The notes: a model not told the origin generated them from the letters alone. A stretch of 64,000 nt of DNA from Sphingopyxis sp. TUF1 (GCF_036687315.1 NZ_CP144683.1:372001-436000), one strand, 5' to 3'. Counted from the stretch's first letter, positions 43,555-53,628 are shown. Numbers and translations are program-made.

Positions 43555-43878
43555 TCAGTTGTCGGGGTTCCAGATGATCGCATAGGCGTCGTCGCTGTCC
43601 TGGCCGGCAGCGCGTCCGAGGTTGGCGTAAATGCGCCGCGGCCCGAACTCGGGGGCTGCCAGGGTCAGCGACACAAAGGGCTTGCCCGATGCCTCGCCGA
43701 TGCGGACCCAGCCGGCACCGATCTCGACGCCTTCGGAATAGACCCGGTAGTCGGGCTGAACGTCGCCGTTCTTCGAGGGATTGGTGCGGATCTCGATCGC
43801 CGCGCGGATCGAGAGGGTTTTCAGCTGGCCCACGAAGCCTTTGTCGATGGTGCCGTTCACAAAGCCGATAGCTGCCAT
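43555..43878 (-). CDS. DUF736 family protein
   Basis: A 107-residue DUF736 protein: IGFVNGTIDKGFVGQLKTLS, PDYRVYSEGVEIGAGWVRIG, FVSLTLAAPEFG and YAIIWNPDN. DUF736 is common on alphaproteobacterial plasmids and integrative elements near transfer genes; its function is unknown. A GAAGGAGA ribosome-binding site precedes ATG 43878. Confidence 0.9.
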   Translation of the reverse strand: MAAIGFVNGTIDKGFVGQLKTLSIRAAIEIRTNPSKNGDVQPDYRVYSEGVEIGAGWVRIGEASGKPFVSLTLAAPEFGPRRIYANLGRAAGQDSDDAYAIIWNPDN

Positions 43879-45051
43879 TGGTCGTCTCCTTCACTGTGCC
43901 GCGGGACCATCCCTGCGGCATGGGCGGACCCAAGGCCCGGCGCATAAGGCGCCGCGCGAACCCACAAGGGCCGAAGCGCAAGCGGAGGAGTGCGGCGGCG
44001 CGATTATTTGAAGCGAAGCGGCCGCGAGGAGCGTGTGGCACACGCGAGGGGAAATAATCGCGCCGCCACACTTTCGGGGGGCGCCGCGCCGGGACAGGTC
44101 ATCTCGCCCGTCGACGGGGATGGTCCTGCCGCACAGCGAGACGGTCCGTCTGCCACCGAGCTGAACGGCCAACCAAAAGATGGCAGAGATTGAAGCGAAC
44201 AAGGACTGCCGCCGCGCAGCGACCAGTTGGACTAGCCGCTAACTGGACAAGCAAACCGCACCTGGCCCCGGACGGCGGGGCGGGCGGCCAGGAAAGGCGA
44301 CGGGAGCGCGCCAAATGACCGGGCGCAGCCGAGAGGGCCGCAACGCAATGGAGGAGCCGGCCCCGAGCGCAGCGAAGACCGGCTTGCGCACCGGCCGAGC
44401 GGTCCCACAGCCATGCGCCGACTGCCACGCTGTCTCTGGCCGGCCCCAAAACAACGCCGCCGGGCGATCAGCGCGGTGTCATCATCGGAGAATAGACGCG
44501 CCCTTGTCGCAGCGGCCGGCGCCGCGGCGTGTACGGACCCGCGGCGGGCCGAGTGCGGCAACGCCACGCCCGGAGCAGCGCCGCGCGCTGCGTCCTGCCG
44601 CAAGGGCCGCACGCCCGCGGGGCCAAGAAGCGAGACAAGAGCGCTGCGCGGCCAACCGTGCAGGCGCGCGACCTCTGGCGGCGCTCGCCGCCGCCAGTGT
44701 GCGGTCATTTGAGGCCGCGCTCGATCTGGATTCCTCGGTGAATATGCCCGTTGTCGAAAAGTTCGAACTGCGCACAGTGATCGCGAACGGTTAATAGCGC
44801 GACACCGACCGCGAACCATGTTCAAATTGTTGGCGATACGAGCAGAATTATCGAAAGAGGATTGCTCGCGAGATGAATATGTACCGTTAGTACGCAAAGC
44901 AGATCGATACTGCCAATTTGGATCAAATAATTCTGACCGATTTCCGGGTTTTTCTATGATCGTCAGATTGACGTTCGTTTTCAAACCGATAGCTTCGACC
45001 AATATCTGCGAGCGGAGATAGTCCCGCTTGCCCGTGCAGGATGACGTATCG
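43879..45051. other. 1.2-kb GC-rich segment without a supported gene
   Basis: Only overlapping low-complexity frames rich in R, A, G and P. It contains the nested inverted repeat at 43994-44067. The last ~300 bp (44750-45050) is visibly less GC-rich, leading into the Rhs genes. No RNA gene or transposase was recognised. It may hold a promoter for the small Rhs ORF. Confidence 0.45.
43994..44067. repeat. Nested inverted repeat (possible cruciform/structured site)
   Basis: Outer 16-bp arms are perfect: GGCGGCGCGATTATTT (43994-44009) and its complement at 44052-44067. Inside is a second perfect hairpin, GCGTGTG-G-CACACGC at 44031-44045. It is not followed by a T-run, so it is not a typical terminator. 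Confidence 0.75.
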
Positions 45052-45267
45052 ATGCGTTGTGCTTTGCTTTGCGTAGCGTTGGTGGGCGCAGCTTCCACGC
45101 TGAATGCCACAGAAACTATCACCTATACTTACGATGCTAAGGGTCGACTGGTGAAAGTGGTTCGGACCGGCACGGTGAACAACAATGTCACCGTCGATTA
45201 CGAGCATGACAAGGCCGATAACCGCACCCGGCTGAAGACAACGAATTCGCCAAATCCGCCCCCTTGA
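45052..45267 (+). CDS. Small secreted YD-repeat (Rhs-type) protein
   Basis: A 71-residue protein with signal peptide (CALLCVALVGAASTLNA) followed by one YD/RHS-like repeat, ITYTYDAKGRLVKVVRTGTV and DYEHDKADNRTRLKTTN. It precedes the large Rhs gene by 42 bp. Such one-repeat proteins accompany Rhs genes in sphingomonads; the role (perhaps cap or chaperone) is unknown. Confidence 0.7.
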   Translation: MRCALLCVALVGAASTLNATETITYTYDAKGRLVKVVRTGTVNNNVTVDYEHDKADNRTRLKTTNSPNPPP

Positions 45268-45309
45268 TCGCGTCCCTCGATCGCTTGTTTCGGGAAAAGG
45301 GGATTGGCA

Positions 45310-48300
45310 GTGGCGAAGATTAAAACGAGACGTCAAGGCGCATTAGAAGGCCGCGAACCTGATCAAGCGACATCCCCTTTTCGCAGAAGGCTCCTCTTCT
45401 ACGCGTTGGTGAAGCTGGCGACTTTGGTGGCCCTTTTAACCGCGCCTGTGTTCGCGCAAGATTTTAGGCCCGCCAATCAGCCGGTGCTTAAGGCGGAAAC
45501 CGACTTGAATGGCGTGGATATGATAGGAGGCGGTTACGTCACGGTGTCTCCATTCAGCTTTAACGCACCAGGTGCAGGACATCTCAACCTGCGAACGACC
45601 TTCAATGGTCGGCGGCTTACGACCTCCCTCAACATCTATATCGATGACCAAACCTATACCCGTTGGGATATCGGGGATCCGAATGAACGACACCTGCGGG
45701 TTCATTTAGGCGGGCTGGACCGACTGTTTACCTGCTACACTAGCGGCCCCTGCACGCCGGTGGCCGAGACCGACGGATCTTCGCTCACGCGAACTGGCAC
45801 TTACACCTATGTGTTCCGCGACCGCGAGGGCGCAACCTTCACCTTCTTTAGCATGATCCAACAGCCGCTTCCGCCTTGCTACGATGTCGAGTCCGGTTGT
45901 AACAATGCGGGCTATGCCGGATATGCCTATGTCTCGACAATCGTCTATGCTTCGGGCGAGAAGCTGACCTACCAGCCGTTTGCGACAATCACGGGAAGCA
46001 GCGGCAATTATACCGTCACCGATACGATCACGAGCAATCTTGGCTACAAGGTGACGTTCGCGCGTACGCAAGCGACGTCGCCCATAACGAGCATAGCCGG
46101 ATTGAATTGGCTTACCTATCGGCCCGGCGGGCAGGTCAATGCTGCGATCACATTGTTCAACGGAACGACGAGCATCGGCTCGTTAAATTCAAGTCTCGTT
46201 TACACAAACCCCTATTCGGATGCGGTTGTCACGCAGCAGGATGCCCTTTCCCGCATCTATCGGCTTAATCTTCATGCTGATCCTGCACTTATGTGCGGTC
46301 CGACGCTCGACTCGACGCAACTCTTGCCAAAAACCGTCACTACACCTGGTGGAGTCGTCACGAATATAAGCTATCACAATCTCGCGACGTCTAATCCAGG
46401 CTTTAACAATATCCCGGTCCAGTCCGTCATTCGTGGCGGCCAAACTTGGCAATATGATAAGCGCGTGTCGGGCAGAACGGCCACGAAACCGACAGGTAGC
46501 ACCTATGCGGTCAATACTTATTGGATCGATTCGGGGTATGATTATGGAGAATCTCTCAATTGCGGCCAGTCCGGAGTGTCGCAGAAGATAACCCAGGCGA
46601 CCGACGGATTGAGCCGACAAACCGCTTACGAGTACGATCCGTACAATTATAATCAGCCGAAAAAGGTTACGCCCCCGGAGTCCAACAATCTGTCGTACGA
46701 GCATGATTCTCGTGGCAACTTGACTAAGGTGACCCAGGTCGCCAAGCCCGGCTCAGGCCTCGCCAATCTTGTCATCTATCAGGCGGGTTATGATACAACC
46801 TGCGCGAACCCAGTGAAATGCAACAAGCCGAACTGGACCAGGGACGCGAACGGACATCAGTCTGACTTCACCTATGACGCAACGCATGGCGAAATCCTGA
46901 CCGCGACGCTCCCCGCCCAACCGAGCGGCGTGAGGCCTCAGATGCGCTACACCTACGCCTCGCACAATACGGGCGATGGCCTGATCTACAGGCTTTCCCA
47001 AACTTCGATGTGCATTACATTGAGCAGTTGCGCAGGAACCTCTGACGAATTGCTGACGAGCACGAGTTATTGGAACAACACCTTCCTTCCCGCGGCAATT
47101 TTGCAGGGTCTTGGAAGCGGTGGGACGACAGTTTCTACGCAATACAGCTATGACCTCGCCGGGAGGCAGACCCAGGTCACTGATCCGCGCGGAAATGTCA
47201 GCGTCGTCATTTATGACGCCGCTGGCCGAAAGATCGGAGAAATTTCATCCGATCCCGATGGCAGCGGACCTCTGCCTCGGTTGGCAAAACGCATTACTTT
47301 GAATGGTGACGATCAACCAACGCGTGTTGAAGAGGGATCGGTCGCTGGAACGTCCGCCGGCGACCTCGCGGCCATTGCTGTCGACCGGCACGTAGATACG
47401 GTTTACGATACGTCAGGTCGTAAGGTAAGCGAAAAACGCGTCGCCGGCGGGATCACCTACACCGTGACACAGTTCAGCTACAAAGCGGATGACAAGCTCG
47501 AATGCACGGCGCAGCGGATGAACCCGGCGGTTTACGGCAGCCTGCCGGCGAGCGCCTGCACGCTGGGGACGGAAGGGAGCTTCGGTCCCGACCGGATCAC
47601 GAAGAATGTCTATGATGCGGCGGGGCAGCTACTCAAGGTCCAGAGGGCCTATGGCACGCCGCTGCAGGAAGATTACGCGACCTACACCTATAGTCCAAAC
47701 GGCAAGCGGACGAGCCTGACCGACGCGCGCGGTTACAAGGCGTCGATGACCTATGACGGCCATGACCGGCAGGTGATGTGGAACTTCCCGTCGCCGACCA
47801 CCCCTGGCGTGGTGTCGACGACTGATTATGAAGAATATGGCTATGATGCGAACGGCAATCGCACGAGCCTGAGGAAGCGTGACGGCAGCGTCATCACCTA
47901 TCAATATGATGCGCTGAACCGCAACACCGTGAAGATCGTTCCCGAGCGCAGCGGCCTCGCGGCGACGCACACGCGCGACGTCCATTATGGCTACGACCTT
48001 CGCGGGCTTCAGCTCTATGCGCGGTTCGACAGCAGTGCATCGGCATCGGACGGGGTGACGACATCCTACGACGGCTTTGGGCGCATGACCTCGTCGGCGC
48101 TCAAGATGGACGGGATCACGCGAACGCTGGGCTATGCGCACGACAAAAACGGGAACCGCACCAGGGTAACATATCCTGACCTGGTGTTCTTTGACACCTC
48201 CTACGACGGACTTGATCGCGAGAAGGACCTCGTCGAATATGATCTTACGGTCCTGCGGACGACCAGCTACGGCAATCGTGGGCGTATTAGCTCGGACACT

Positions 48301-49605
48301 TTGTACTCCACGCCGCTGACGCAATATGGTTATGATCCTGTGGGGCGCCTCAATGCGCTGTCGCATGATGCGACGGGCGCCGCGCAGGACGTGGCGTTCA
48401 CCTATGGCTATAACCCCGCGTCGCAGATCGCGCAGCAGACCCGCGACAACGACACCTACGCCTGGACCGGCCACTTCAACGTCGATCGCAACTACGCGGC
48501 GAACGGGCTCAACCAATATACCGCGGCGGGCCCGGCGGCGTTCGCCTATGACGCAAACGGCAACCTGACGTCGGACGGATCGACGACTTACGTCTATGAC
48601 ATCGAAAACCGGCTGGTGAGCGCGAGCGGTGCGACGAATGCGACGATGCGCTATGATCCGCTGGGGCGGCTTTACGAGACGGTCGGCGGCGGAAACACCA
48701 CGCGGTTCCTGTATGATGGCGACGAAGTGGTCGCTGAATATGATAGCGCGGGCAACCTGCTGCGCCGCTATGTGCACGGCCGGGGGGTAGACGATCCGGT
48801 CGTATGGTATGAAAGCGGTCAAGGGTGGCCGAACGCAGTTCGCCGCCTGCTGCGCGATCACCAGGGAAGCGTCATCGGCGTCCTTGATGGCCATGGCAAT
48901 GCAATCGCGATCAACGCCTATGACGAATATGGCATCCCCAAAGCGGGTAACCTCGGGCGGTTCCAGTACACCGGCCAGGCCTGGATCCCCGAGCTCGGCA
49001 TGTTCCACTACAAGGCCCGCATCTACTCGCCGACGCTCGGACGGTTCCTTCAGACCGACCCCATCGGGTATGACGATCAGGTCAACCTCTATGCCTACGT
49101 CGGGAACGATCCCGTGAATAAGGTGGATCCGACCGGTGAACAGAAAGACGAAATCGTCGTAACCGGTCAACGGACAGTGATCGTTCCGCTCATTTTCCCC
49201 AACATTCCACCGCCACCAACGATGAGACCGCCAACATTACCTGACATTCGATTTAGTCCCTCCACGCCGTTAAGAAACCTGAGGCGCAACGCGTGTGCTG
49301 CTCTAGGAGTACTCTGTAGTGAGGCAGATGAGGCGGATGCGGCCTGGGACGAAATAACAGACGGCGCAGAAAAAGACGAAGATGGGCAGCTTGTGAAACC
49401 AGGGGGAGAGAGCGCGCGCGATGAGGATTTTAATAAGGCGCGACGCAATGCTCCTGTCAAAACCTCTCAGGACGGAGAGGTGAAGGTTGCCATTATGCCC
49501 GATGGTCGGCGGTTGGTGGCGCGACCATCGACGGTAGATGGACGTCCAACATTACAGCGCCAGACTCCTAAAGGAAACACTGGAACGAAAATACGATATG
49601 ATTAG
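45310..49605 (+). CDS. Rhs repeat-associated core protein with C-terminal toxin-like tail
   Basis: A ~1431-residue protein. GTG 45310 is favoured over TTG 45304 because AAGGGG is ~9 nt before it. A long basic N-region and hydrophobic segment ([20 protein letters not shown]) suggest export. Many YD repeats ([29 protein letters not shown]) follow, ending in the Rhs core [20 protein letters not shown] and the DPTG boundary near 49137. The last 155 residues start [12 protein letters not shown] and end [18 protein letters not shown]...GTKIRYD, a variable tail typical of polymorphic toxins. Toxic activity is not identified. Confidence 0.85.
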   Translation: MAKIKTRRQGALEGREPDQATSPFRRRLLFYALVKLATLVALLTAPVFAQDFRPANQPVLKAETDLNGVDMIGGGYVTVSPFSFNAPGAGHLNLRTTFNGRRLTTSLNIYIDDQTYTRWDIGDPNERHLRVHLGGLDRLFTCYTSGPCTPVAETDGSSLTRTGTYTYVFRDREGATFTFFSMIQQPLPPCYDVESGCNNAGYAGYAYVSTIVYASGEKLTYQPFATITGSSGNYTVTDTITSNLGYKVTFARTQATSPITSIAGLNWLTYRPGGQVNAAITLFNGTTSIGSLNSSLVYTNPYSDAVVTQQDALSRIYRLNLHADPALMCGPTLDSTQLLPKTVTTPGGVVTNISYHNLATSNPGFNNIPVQSVIRGGQTWQYDKRVSGRTATKPTGSTYAVNTYWIDSGYDYGESLNCGQSGVSQKITQATDGLSRQTAYEYDPYNYNQPKKVTPPESNNLSYEHDSRGNLTKVTQVAKPGSGLANLVIYQAGYDTTCANPVKCNKPNWTRDANGHQSDFTYDATHGEILTATLPAQPSGVRPQMRYTYASHNTGDGLIYRLSQTSMCITLSSCAGTSDELLTSTSYWNNTFLPAAILQGLGSGGTTVSTQYSYDLAGRQTQVTDPRGNVSVVIYDAAGRKIGEISSDPDGSGPLPRLAKRITLNGDDQPTRVEEGSVAGTSAGDLAAIAVDRHVDTVYDTSGRKVSEKRVAGGITYTVTQFSYKADDKLECTAQRMNPAVYGSLPASACTLGTEGSFGPDRITKNVYDAAGQLLKVQRAYGTPLQEDYATYTYSPNGKRTSLTDARGYKASMTYDGHDRQVMWNFPSPTTPGVVSTTDYEEYGYDANGNRTSLRKRDGSVITYQYDALNRNTVKIVPERSGLAATHTRDVHYGYDLRGLQLYARFDSSASASDGVTTSYDGFGRMTSSALKMDGITRTLGYAHDKNGNRTRVTYPDLVFFDTSYDGLDREKDLVEYDLTVLRTTSYGNRGRISSDTLYSTPLTQYGYDPVGRLNALSHDATGAAQDVAFTYGYNPASQIAQQTRDNDTYAWTGHFNVDRNYAANGLNQYTAAGPAAFAYDANGNLTSDGSTTYVYDIENRLVSASGATNATMRYDPLGRLYETVGGGNTTRFLYDGDEVVAEYDSAGNLLRRYVHGRGVDDPVVWYESGQGWPNAVRRLLRDHQGSVIGVLDGHGNAIAINAYDEYGIPKAGNLGRFQYTGQAWIPELGMFHYKARIYSPTLGRFLQTDPIGYDDQVNLYAYVGNDPVNKVDPTGEQKDEIVVTGQRTVIVPLIFPNIPPPPTMRPPTLPDIRFSPSTPLRNLRRNACAALGVLCSEADEADAAWDEITDGAEKDEDGQLVKPGGESARDEDFNKARRNAPVKTSQDGEVKVAIMPDGRRLVARPSTVDGRPTLQRQTPKGNTGTKIRYD

Positions 49606-49613
49606 AGGCTTAT

Positions 49614-49814
49614 ATGGTTTTTATCGAAATATATGAAAATGAAGAAGAATCTCTTATCGAGATGGAGTTTCCTTCTATGATTAGAGTTGGAGAGCAAATT
49701 TCTATCCTCGAAGAAGACTACTACAAATACTATATCGTAAAGAAAATTTGGTATAGAATAGAGAAGGATATAGGAAAATGCGTGGCTTGTGCCGAGGTTG
49801 TTATTGTTGATTGA
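49614..49814 (+). CDS. AT-rich small acidic protein, candidate Rhs immunity protein
   Basis: A 66-residue protein, 8 bp after the Rhs stop. Very acidic N-half (FIEIYENEEESLIEMEFPSM) and two short beta-like stretches. Base composition is far more AT-rich than its surroundings, as is usual for immunity genes swapped with a toxin tail. It has no recognised family. Function as an antitoxin is inferred from position only. Confidence 0.55.
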   Translation: MVFIEIYENEEESLIEMEFPSMIRVGEQISILEEDYYKYYIVKKIWYRIEKDIGKCVACAEVVIVD

Positions 49815-49862
49815 TGAGGCATCGATATACTTTAGGCTGTGCACCCAAAAAGCTGGCGGCTT

Positions 49863-49883
49863 GAGCTTCGCTCTGCGAAGCTC
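49863..49883 (+). terminator. Hairpin after the Rhs-immunity pair
   Basis: GAGCTTCGC-TCT-GCGAAGCTC, a perfect 9-bp stem with a 3-base loop, followed by TGGTT and not by a long T-run. It sits between the candidate immunity gene and the next small ORF, so it may end Rhs-operon transcription. Confidence 0.4.
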
Positions 49884-49888
49884 TGGTT

Positions 49889-50092
49889 ATGAACGACAAG
49901 GTGAAGCAAGGTCTGGCGGGTATGCCGGTCAACGAGCGGCTATCGCTAGTTTGGATCATTGATCGGTGGGACGAAGCGGTCCGCCAGCGAGATCGTAAGA
50001 TGATGATGGCCCTGTTGGAGCAGGTCGAGGTTTCCGATCCGCATCTTATAGTTGATGCCGTGCTTACCGTCCCTAAAAATTATGGCTTTTGA
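49889..50092 (+). CDS. Small hypothetical protein
   Basis: A 67-residue protein with NERLSLVWIIDRWDEAVRQR and DRKMMMALLEQVEVSDPHLI, ending KNYGF. Mostly helical. The start directly follows the hairpin. It could be a second immunity gene or an orphan; no family is recognised. The next 46 bp lead to the IS5 remnant. Confidence 0.45.
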   Translation: MNDKVKQGLAGMPVNERLSLVWIIDRWDEAVRQRDRKMMMALLEQVEVSDPHLIVDAVLTVPKNYGF

Positions 50093-50138
50093 CGCGGCAA
50101 GACTTCCCCTTCCGGCGATTGCCTGATTCAGGGGCCGC

Positions 50139-50643
50139 GTGAGACAATATGATACCGACTTCGAATGGCGCGTGATTGAACCGCTGCTATTCAACAAGCC
50201 GAGAGGTGTTCCGCGCGTCCATGACCGCCGAGTGCTGAACGGTATCTTCTGAGTGCTGCGCTCCGGCGCGCACCACCTGCTACAACCGCTATGTGCGATG
50301 GCGCAAGGCGGACGTCTGGGACGCCATTGCCGCCGCTCACAACGGTGAGCGTCTTAAACCAGATATTCATGGGACAGCCTTTACTAGGGGCGCTATTGCC
50401 CGAAGCGAGGGGAAGAGAAAGCGGAATACTGTCATCCAGATGATCGACAGCACTTCGGCTCGCGCGCGCCAGGAGGCCGCGACTGCAATAAGGGGGATCT
50501 AGATCATAACATGATCGAGCGCTTCTTTTCCAAGCTCAAACACTTCCGCAGGGTGGCTACCCGCTAAGACAAGCTCGCCTAGAACTCCCTCACCATGGTC
50601 CAGCTCGCCTCAATGCATCTGTGGCTCAGCGTTTACGGGTCTC
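50139..50643 (+). pseudogene. Decayed IS5-family transposase
   Basis: GTG 50139 reads RQYDTDFEWRVIEPLLFNK and VPRVHDRRVLNGIF, then TGA at 50250-50252 replaces the usual Trp codon (F-W-V-L-R-S-G-A). A deletion/frameshift removes the segment between SGA and TTCYNRYVRWRKADVWD. The middle keeps IQMIDSTSARARQEAATA, and the C-terminal end NMIERFFSKLKHFRRVATR is followed by another stop. Terminal repeats and target duplications were not identified. Confidence 0.8.
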
Positions 50644-50911
50644 CGCCACCCTCAGCGGCGAACGCGGCGGAGCACGCGAGAAAGCCCGACGGAGACCGCA
50701 CCAAGACCCACGAGCTCCGGCAGGACCGCAACGAAGTGAAAAAGCTGGGGCAGATCCCAGCGAAGACCGACTTGCGCACGGACGGTGCGCAATTGTCAGC
50801 TGCATTGGCGGCAATGGTGTATGCCCCGAGCATGCTTGTCATCGGATCTGTCTGATAAAAATCGAACTCCACACTGGCGATCGATAACGAACAGTGTCGA
50901 CGGTCTGCACA

Positions 50912-52138
50912 TCACCCGCGCCCAGTTCTTGCGAACCTTCGCCGAATGACAGCGCCGCCGGCCTCCAACTCACCAAGCCGTCCGGACCAATAGTTCATCA
51001 TTCGGACGCGCTCGTCCCAATGTTCGCCGCGGACATAGGCGCGGCGGACATCATTGCCCTCAACATGACCGAGTTGTCGCTCGATGGCATCGGGATGCCA
51101 CTGACCGCACTCATTGAGAAGGGTCGCGGCCATGGCGCGGAAGCCGTGCGCGGTCATTTCATCCTGCCCATATCCAAGTCTACTGAGCGCAGCGTTAAGC
51201 GTGTTGTCGGACATGGCGCGGTCGGCGGAGCGTACGCTTGGGAACAAGAGACGGCCGTCGCCTGTAATGGCCTCGAGCTCCTCGAACAGCGAAATGGCCT
51301 GATCACTCAAAGGCACCTTGTGGGGCCTCCGCATCTTGGTTCGTTCGCCGGGAATGCTCCAGACCCCGATCTCGAAATCGAATTCAGACCACTCAGCCAG
51401 GCGCAACTCGCCGGGACGCGTGAACAGGTGAGCGGAGAGCTGGAGCGCGATACGAACGATGGCGCTCCCCTCATATCCGGCTATGGCGCGGAGCAGCCCC
51501 CCCACCGCCTTGGGTTCGGTGATTGCAGCTCGATGCTTGACCCTTGGAACGATGAGCGCGCCCCGAAGATCTGCGGCGGGATCGCGGTCGGCCCGCCCGC
51601 TCGCGATAGCGTAGCGAAACAGCGAGCTCAGTGTGCCGCGCAATCGGTTGGCCGTTTCATAGCGACCGCTAGCTTCAACTTTTTGCAGTACTTTCAGCAG
51701 GTCGGGCGCACTGATCTCTGACATTAGCCGCCGCCCAAGATCGGGCCTGACATGATCAAGCAGCCACTCGTTCTTACCGACCGTCGACGTGCTCCGCCCC
51801 TTGATGCGCAGACGCTCTATATATTCGTCGGCCACGCGGTCGAGGCTGCCCTGCTGCCGGACCTGCAGCGCGACGGCGCTGCGACGCCTAGCTGCACAGG
51901 GATCTTCACCTTGCGCGACGAGCTTTCGAGCCTCCTCGCGCTTGTCGCGGGCAACGGCGAGACCGACATCGGGAAATACGCCAAGGGAGATGGTCTTCGC
52001 CTTGCCGGCGAACCGATAGTTGAGACGCCAGTAGCGCCGGCCGTTCGGCATGACGAGGAGGTAGAGACCGCGCTCGTCCCATAGCTTATATTGTTGGGCT
52101 TTAGGGCGGGCCTGAGCGACTGCGGCGGCGCTGAGCAT
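50912..52138 (-). CDS. int: P4-type tyrosine site-specific integrase
   Basis: A 408-residue integrase. The N-terminal DUF4102 part has YKLWDERGLYLLVMPNGRRY and KTISLGVFPDV. The catalytic domain has R241 (TRPGELRLAEW), H331-x-x-R334 (HGFRAMA), H358 (QLGHVEGND) and the nucleophile Y368. All five expected residues apart from the Lys strand are visible. It reads away from the tRNA, 164 bp from its 3' end, the usual place for elements targeting tRNA genes. Confidence 0.95.
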   Translation of the reverse strand: MLSAAAVAQARPKAQQYKLWDERGLYLLVMPNGRRYWRLNYRFAGKAKTISLGVFPDVGLAVARDKREEARKLVAQGEDPCAARRRSAVALQVRQQGSLDRVADEYIERLRIKGRSTSTVGKNEWLLDHVRPDLGRRLMSEISAPDLLKVLQKVEASGRYETANRLRGTLSSLFRYAIASGRADRDPAADLRGALIVPRVKHRAAITEPKAVGGLLRAIAGYEGSAIVRIALQLSAHLFTRPGELRLAEWSEFDFEIGVWSIPGERTKMRRPHKVPLSDQAISLFEELEAITGDGRLLFPSVRSADRAMSDNTLNAALSRLGYGQDEMTAHGFRAMAATLLNECGQWHPDAIERQLGHVEGNDVRRAYVRGEHWDERVRMMNYWSGRLGELEAGGAVIRRRFARTGRG

Positions 52139-52301
52139 ATTGGGGTATCTCCATTCGCTCTATTGGATAGTTACCCCAAAAGTGTGCGAAAAGAGGCTGG
52201 GATGCAAAGCGACGCCGCGAGACGAAGCTGGCCATCAAGTGTTTGAAATTATTGAATATCAGTGATTTTCAGAGACATTTTGAAACGCCCTGAAAAGGCC
52301 A

Positions 52302-52322
52302 ATGGTGCCTGGGGACGGGATC
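52302..52322 (+). repeat. attR: 3' end of tRNA-Phe at the element boundary
   Basis: ATGGTGCCTGGGGACGG, then GATC. It matches 31536-31556 apart from base 18. It covers the CCA end, acceptor stem and start of the T-arm, so integration keeps the tRNA gene whole. Confidence 0.85.
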
Positions 52323-52378
52323 GAACCGCCGACACTGCGATTTTCAGTCGCATGCTCTACCAACTGAGCTACCCAGGC
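52303..52378 (-). tRNA. tRNA-Phe (GAA)
   Basis: 76 nt including an encoded CCA. Acceptor GCCTGGG pairs with CCCAGGC; D-arm GCTCAGTTGGTAGAGC; anticodon stem-loop GCGACTGAAAATCGC with anticodon GAA; T-loop GGTTCGATCC. It is the integration target of the element to its left and lies downstream of yacG on the same strand. Confidence 0.97.
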
Positions 52379-52463
52379 GAAGCGCTTGCGGCCGGGCGGC
52401 CGCGCTGGCGAGCGGCGGCTATAGGCAGGGCTTTGCGTCCTGTCCAGCACCTTTATTGGTGAA

Positions 52464-52646
52464 TTATCCTTCGTCGAAACGGTCGTCGTCGGCGGTGCCG
52501 GCGGGCACTTGAACGGCGGGCACGCGGTAATCCTCGCCGAACCAATTGAGCAGGTCGCGGTCGCGGCAACCGCGGCTGCAAAAGGGCTTGAACGCGGCGT
52601 CGCGCGGCTTGCCGCACAGCGGACATCGCGGGCTTTTACTGAGCAT
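52464..52646 (-). CDS. yacG: DNA gyrase inhibitor YacG
   Basis: A 60-residue zinc protein: CPLCGKPRDAAFKPFCSRGC gives the CxxC-x(n)-CxxxC site, followed by RDRDLLNWFGEDYRVP. YacG binds GyrB and inhibits DNA gyrase. The start overlaps the RNase gene by 11 bp. The acidic C-terminal tail is not conserved. Confidence 0.93.
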   Translation of the reverse strand: MLSKSPRCPLCGKPRDAAFKPFCSRGCRDRDLLNWFGEDYRVPAVQVPAGTADDDRFDEG

Positions 52647-53628
52647 GGCCTGCTCCCTGGGCAGCGGCGTCGGCGATCAGCCGGACCGGGCGGCCGCTGC
52701 GTTCCTGCAACATTTGGGTCCAGTGCGGACGCGCCATAATATGGTCGATCACGGCCTGCCGCGCGGTCAGCGTCAAAACGCCTGCCCCGACCGCGCGTTC
52801 CGCCTGCCGCAGCAGCAGCAGCGCGTCGGTCTGCACCGGAGCGAACCGCACTTGTTCGATCAGCGAGGGCCGCTCGCGGCGCCGGACGATCTGCATGAAG
52901 CCGAATCCGTTGACCGCCGTGCGCTCGAACGGCAGCGGCAGCGCGGCATCGATCTCAGCATCGATCGCCAGCCGCTCGGCGCGGCCGGGCAGCGAGGGAA
53001 AGTCGATCCCGATCGACCCGCCAATGTCGCAGCGGCGGACGACCGCTGCGGCTTCGACAGCGCCCGCCTGCGCCAGCGCCAGCGGATCGCCCTCGCCGTC
53101 GATGTCGATCAGCACCATCGCAGGGGTAGCATCGACCCACAGCGCCCCGCCCGCAAAGGCCCAGTGCCCCCGGCGCACGCAATCGACAACCTCGCTCCAT
53201 CCCGCCTCTTCGAGCCGGTCGGTACCGGTAGGATGCAGCGTCGTGACGGGCACGCCGCTCGCCGCAATGCGCGCGCGAAGGTCGGGGCCGTCGGCAATCA
53301 CCGCGCCGGGATCGGCCATGCGCGCACGTGCGGGCTTGTCGCGCCCGCGTTCGCTGAGCGCCATGCGCGCGATCTGGACAACGACTCGCGCACCGGTCGA
53401 TGTCGCGGGCGGCAGGCCGGTCAGCGTCGCAAGCGGTTCACCGGGCCAGTCGAGCGCGACCAGCGCGCCCTTGCCGCCGCGTCCGGCTTCGATCAGCTTC
53501 GCGCCGACGATCGCGCCGACGCGCGGCCCTTCGCCCTCGCGCTCGATCCGCGCCTCGACGATCCGGCCGTCTTCGACCAGTGCGGCGCGCGCTTCGCCGA
53601 TCCCCGCTTCATAAAGCCACTCAGCCAA
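52636..53628 (-). CDS. Ribonuclease E/G family protein (short form)
   Basis: A 330-residue RNase E/G-type protein. The catalytic segment is visible as PAMVLIDIDGEGDPLALAQA with the metal Asp pair, then GSIGIDFPSLPGRAERL and GFGFMQIVRRRERPSL. It is shorter than enterobacterial RNase G (~490) and lacks an obvious N-terminal S1 domain. It is a gene of the infA-maf-rng-yacG group typical of sphingomonads. Overlaps with both neighbours are 8-11 bp. Confidence 0.8.
   Translation of the reverse strand: MAEWLYEAGIGEARAALVEDGRIVEARIEREGEGPRVGAIVGAKLIEAGRGGKGALVALDWPGEPLATLTGLPPATSTGARVVVQIARMALSERGRDKPARARMADPGAVIADGPDLRARIAASGVPVTTLHPTGTDRLEEAGWSEVVDCVRRGHWAFAGGALWVDATPAMVLIDIDGEGDPLALAQAGAVEAAAVVRRCDIGGSIGIDFPSLPGRAERLAIDAEIDAALPLPFERTAVNGFGFMQIVRRRERPSLIEQVRFAPVQTDALLLLRQAERAVGAGVLTLTARQAVIDHIMARPHWTQMLQERSGRPVRLIADAAAQGAGHAQ

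Larger units (their letters stand above)
31536..52322. mobile_element. Integrative mobilizable element in tRNA-Phe carrying type II CBASS
   Basis: About 20.8 kb bounded by direct repeats of the tRNA-Phe 3' end (31536-31556 and 52302-52322; 20 of 21 bases match). A P4-type integrase lies 164 bp from the tRNA gene, and an AlpA-type regulator, a MOBQ relaxase with traC/traD and an oriT are inside. No VirB/Trb mating-pair genes or TraG coupling protein were found, so it would need a helper conjugation system. Cargo is CBASS, an inactive YkuD lipoprotein, MNT-HEPN, Rhs toxin/immunity and a dead IS5 copy. Core genes flank it on both sides. Confidence 0.88.

Noticed and set aside
44232..45122. Minus-strand frame of 296 codons in the gene-less block
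   Set aside because: Arginine/alanine-rich translation with no family resemblance and no ribosome-binding site.
31536..52322. Self-transmissible conjugative element (ICE)
   Set aside because: No VirB/Trb, TraG/VirD4 or pilus genes were found between the att sites, so mobilizable is the better description.
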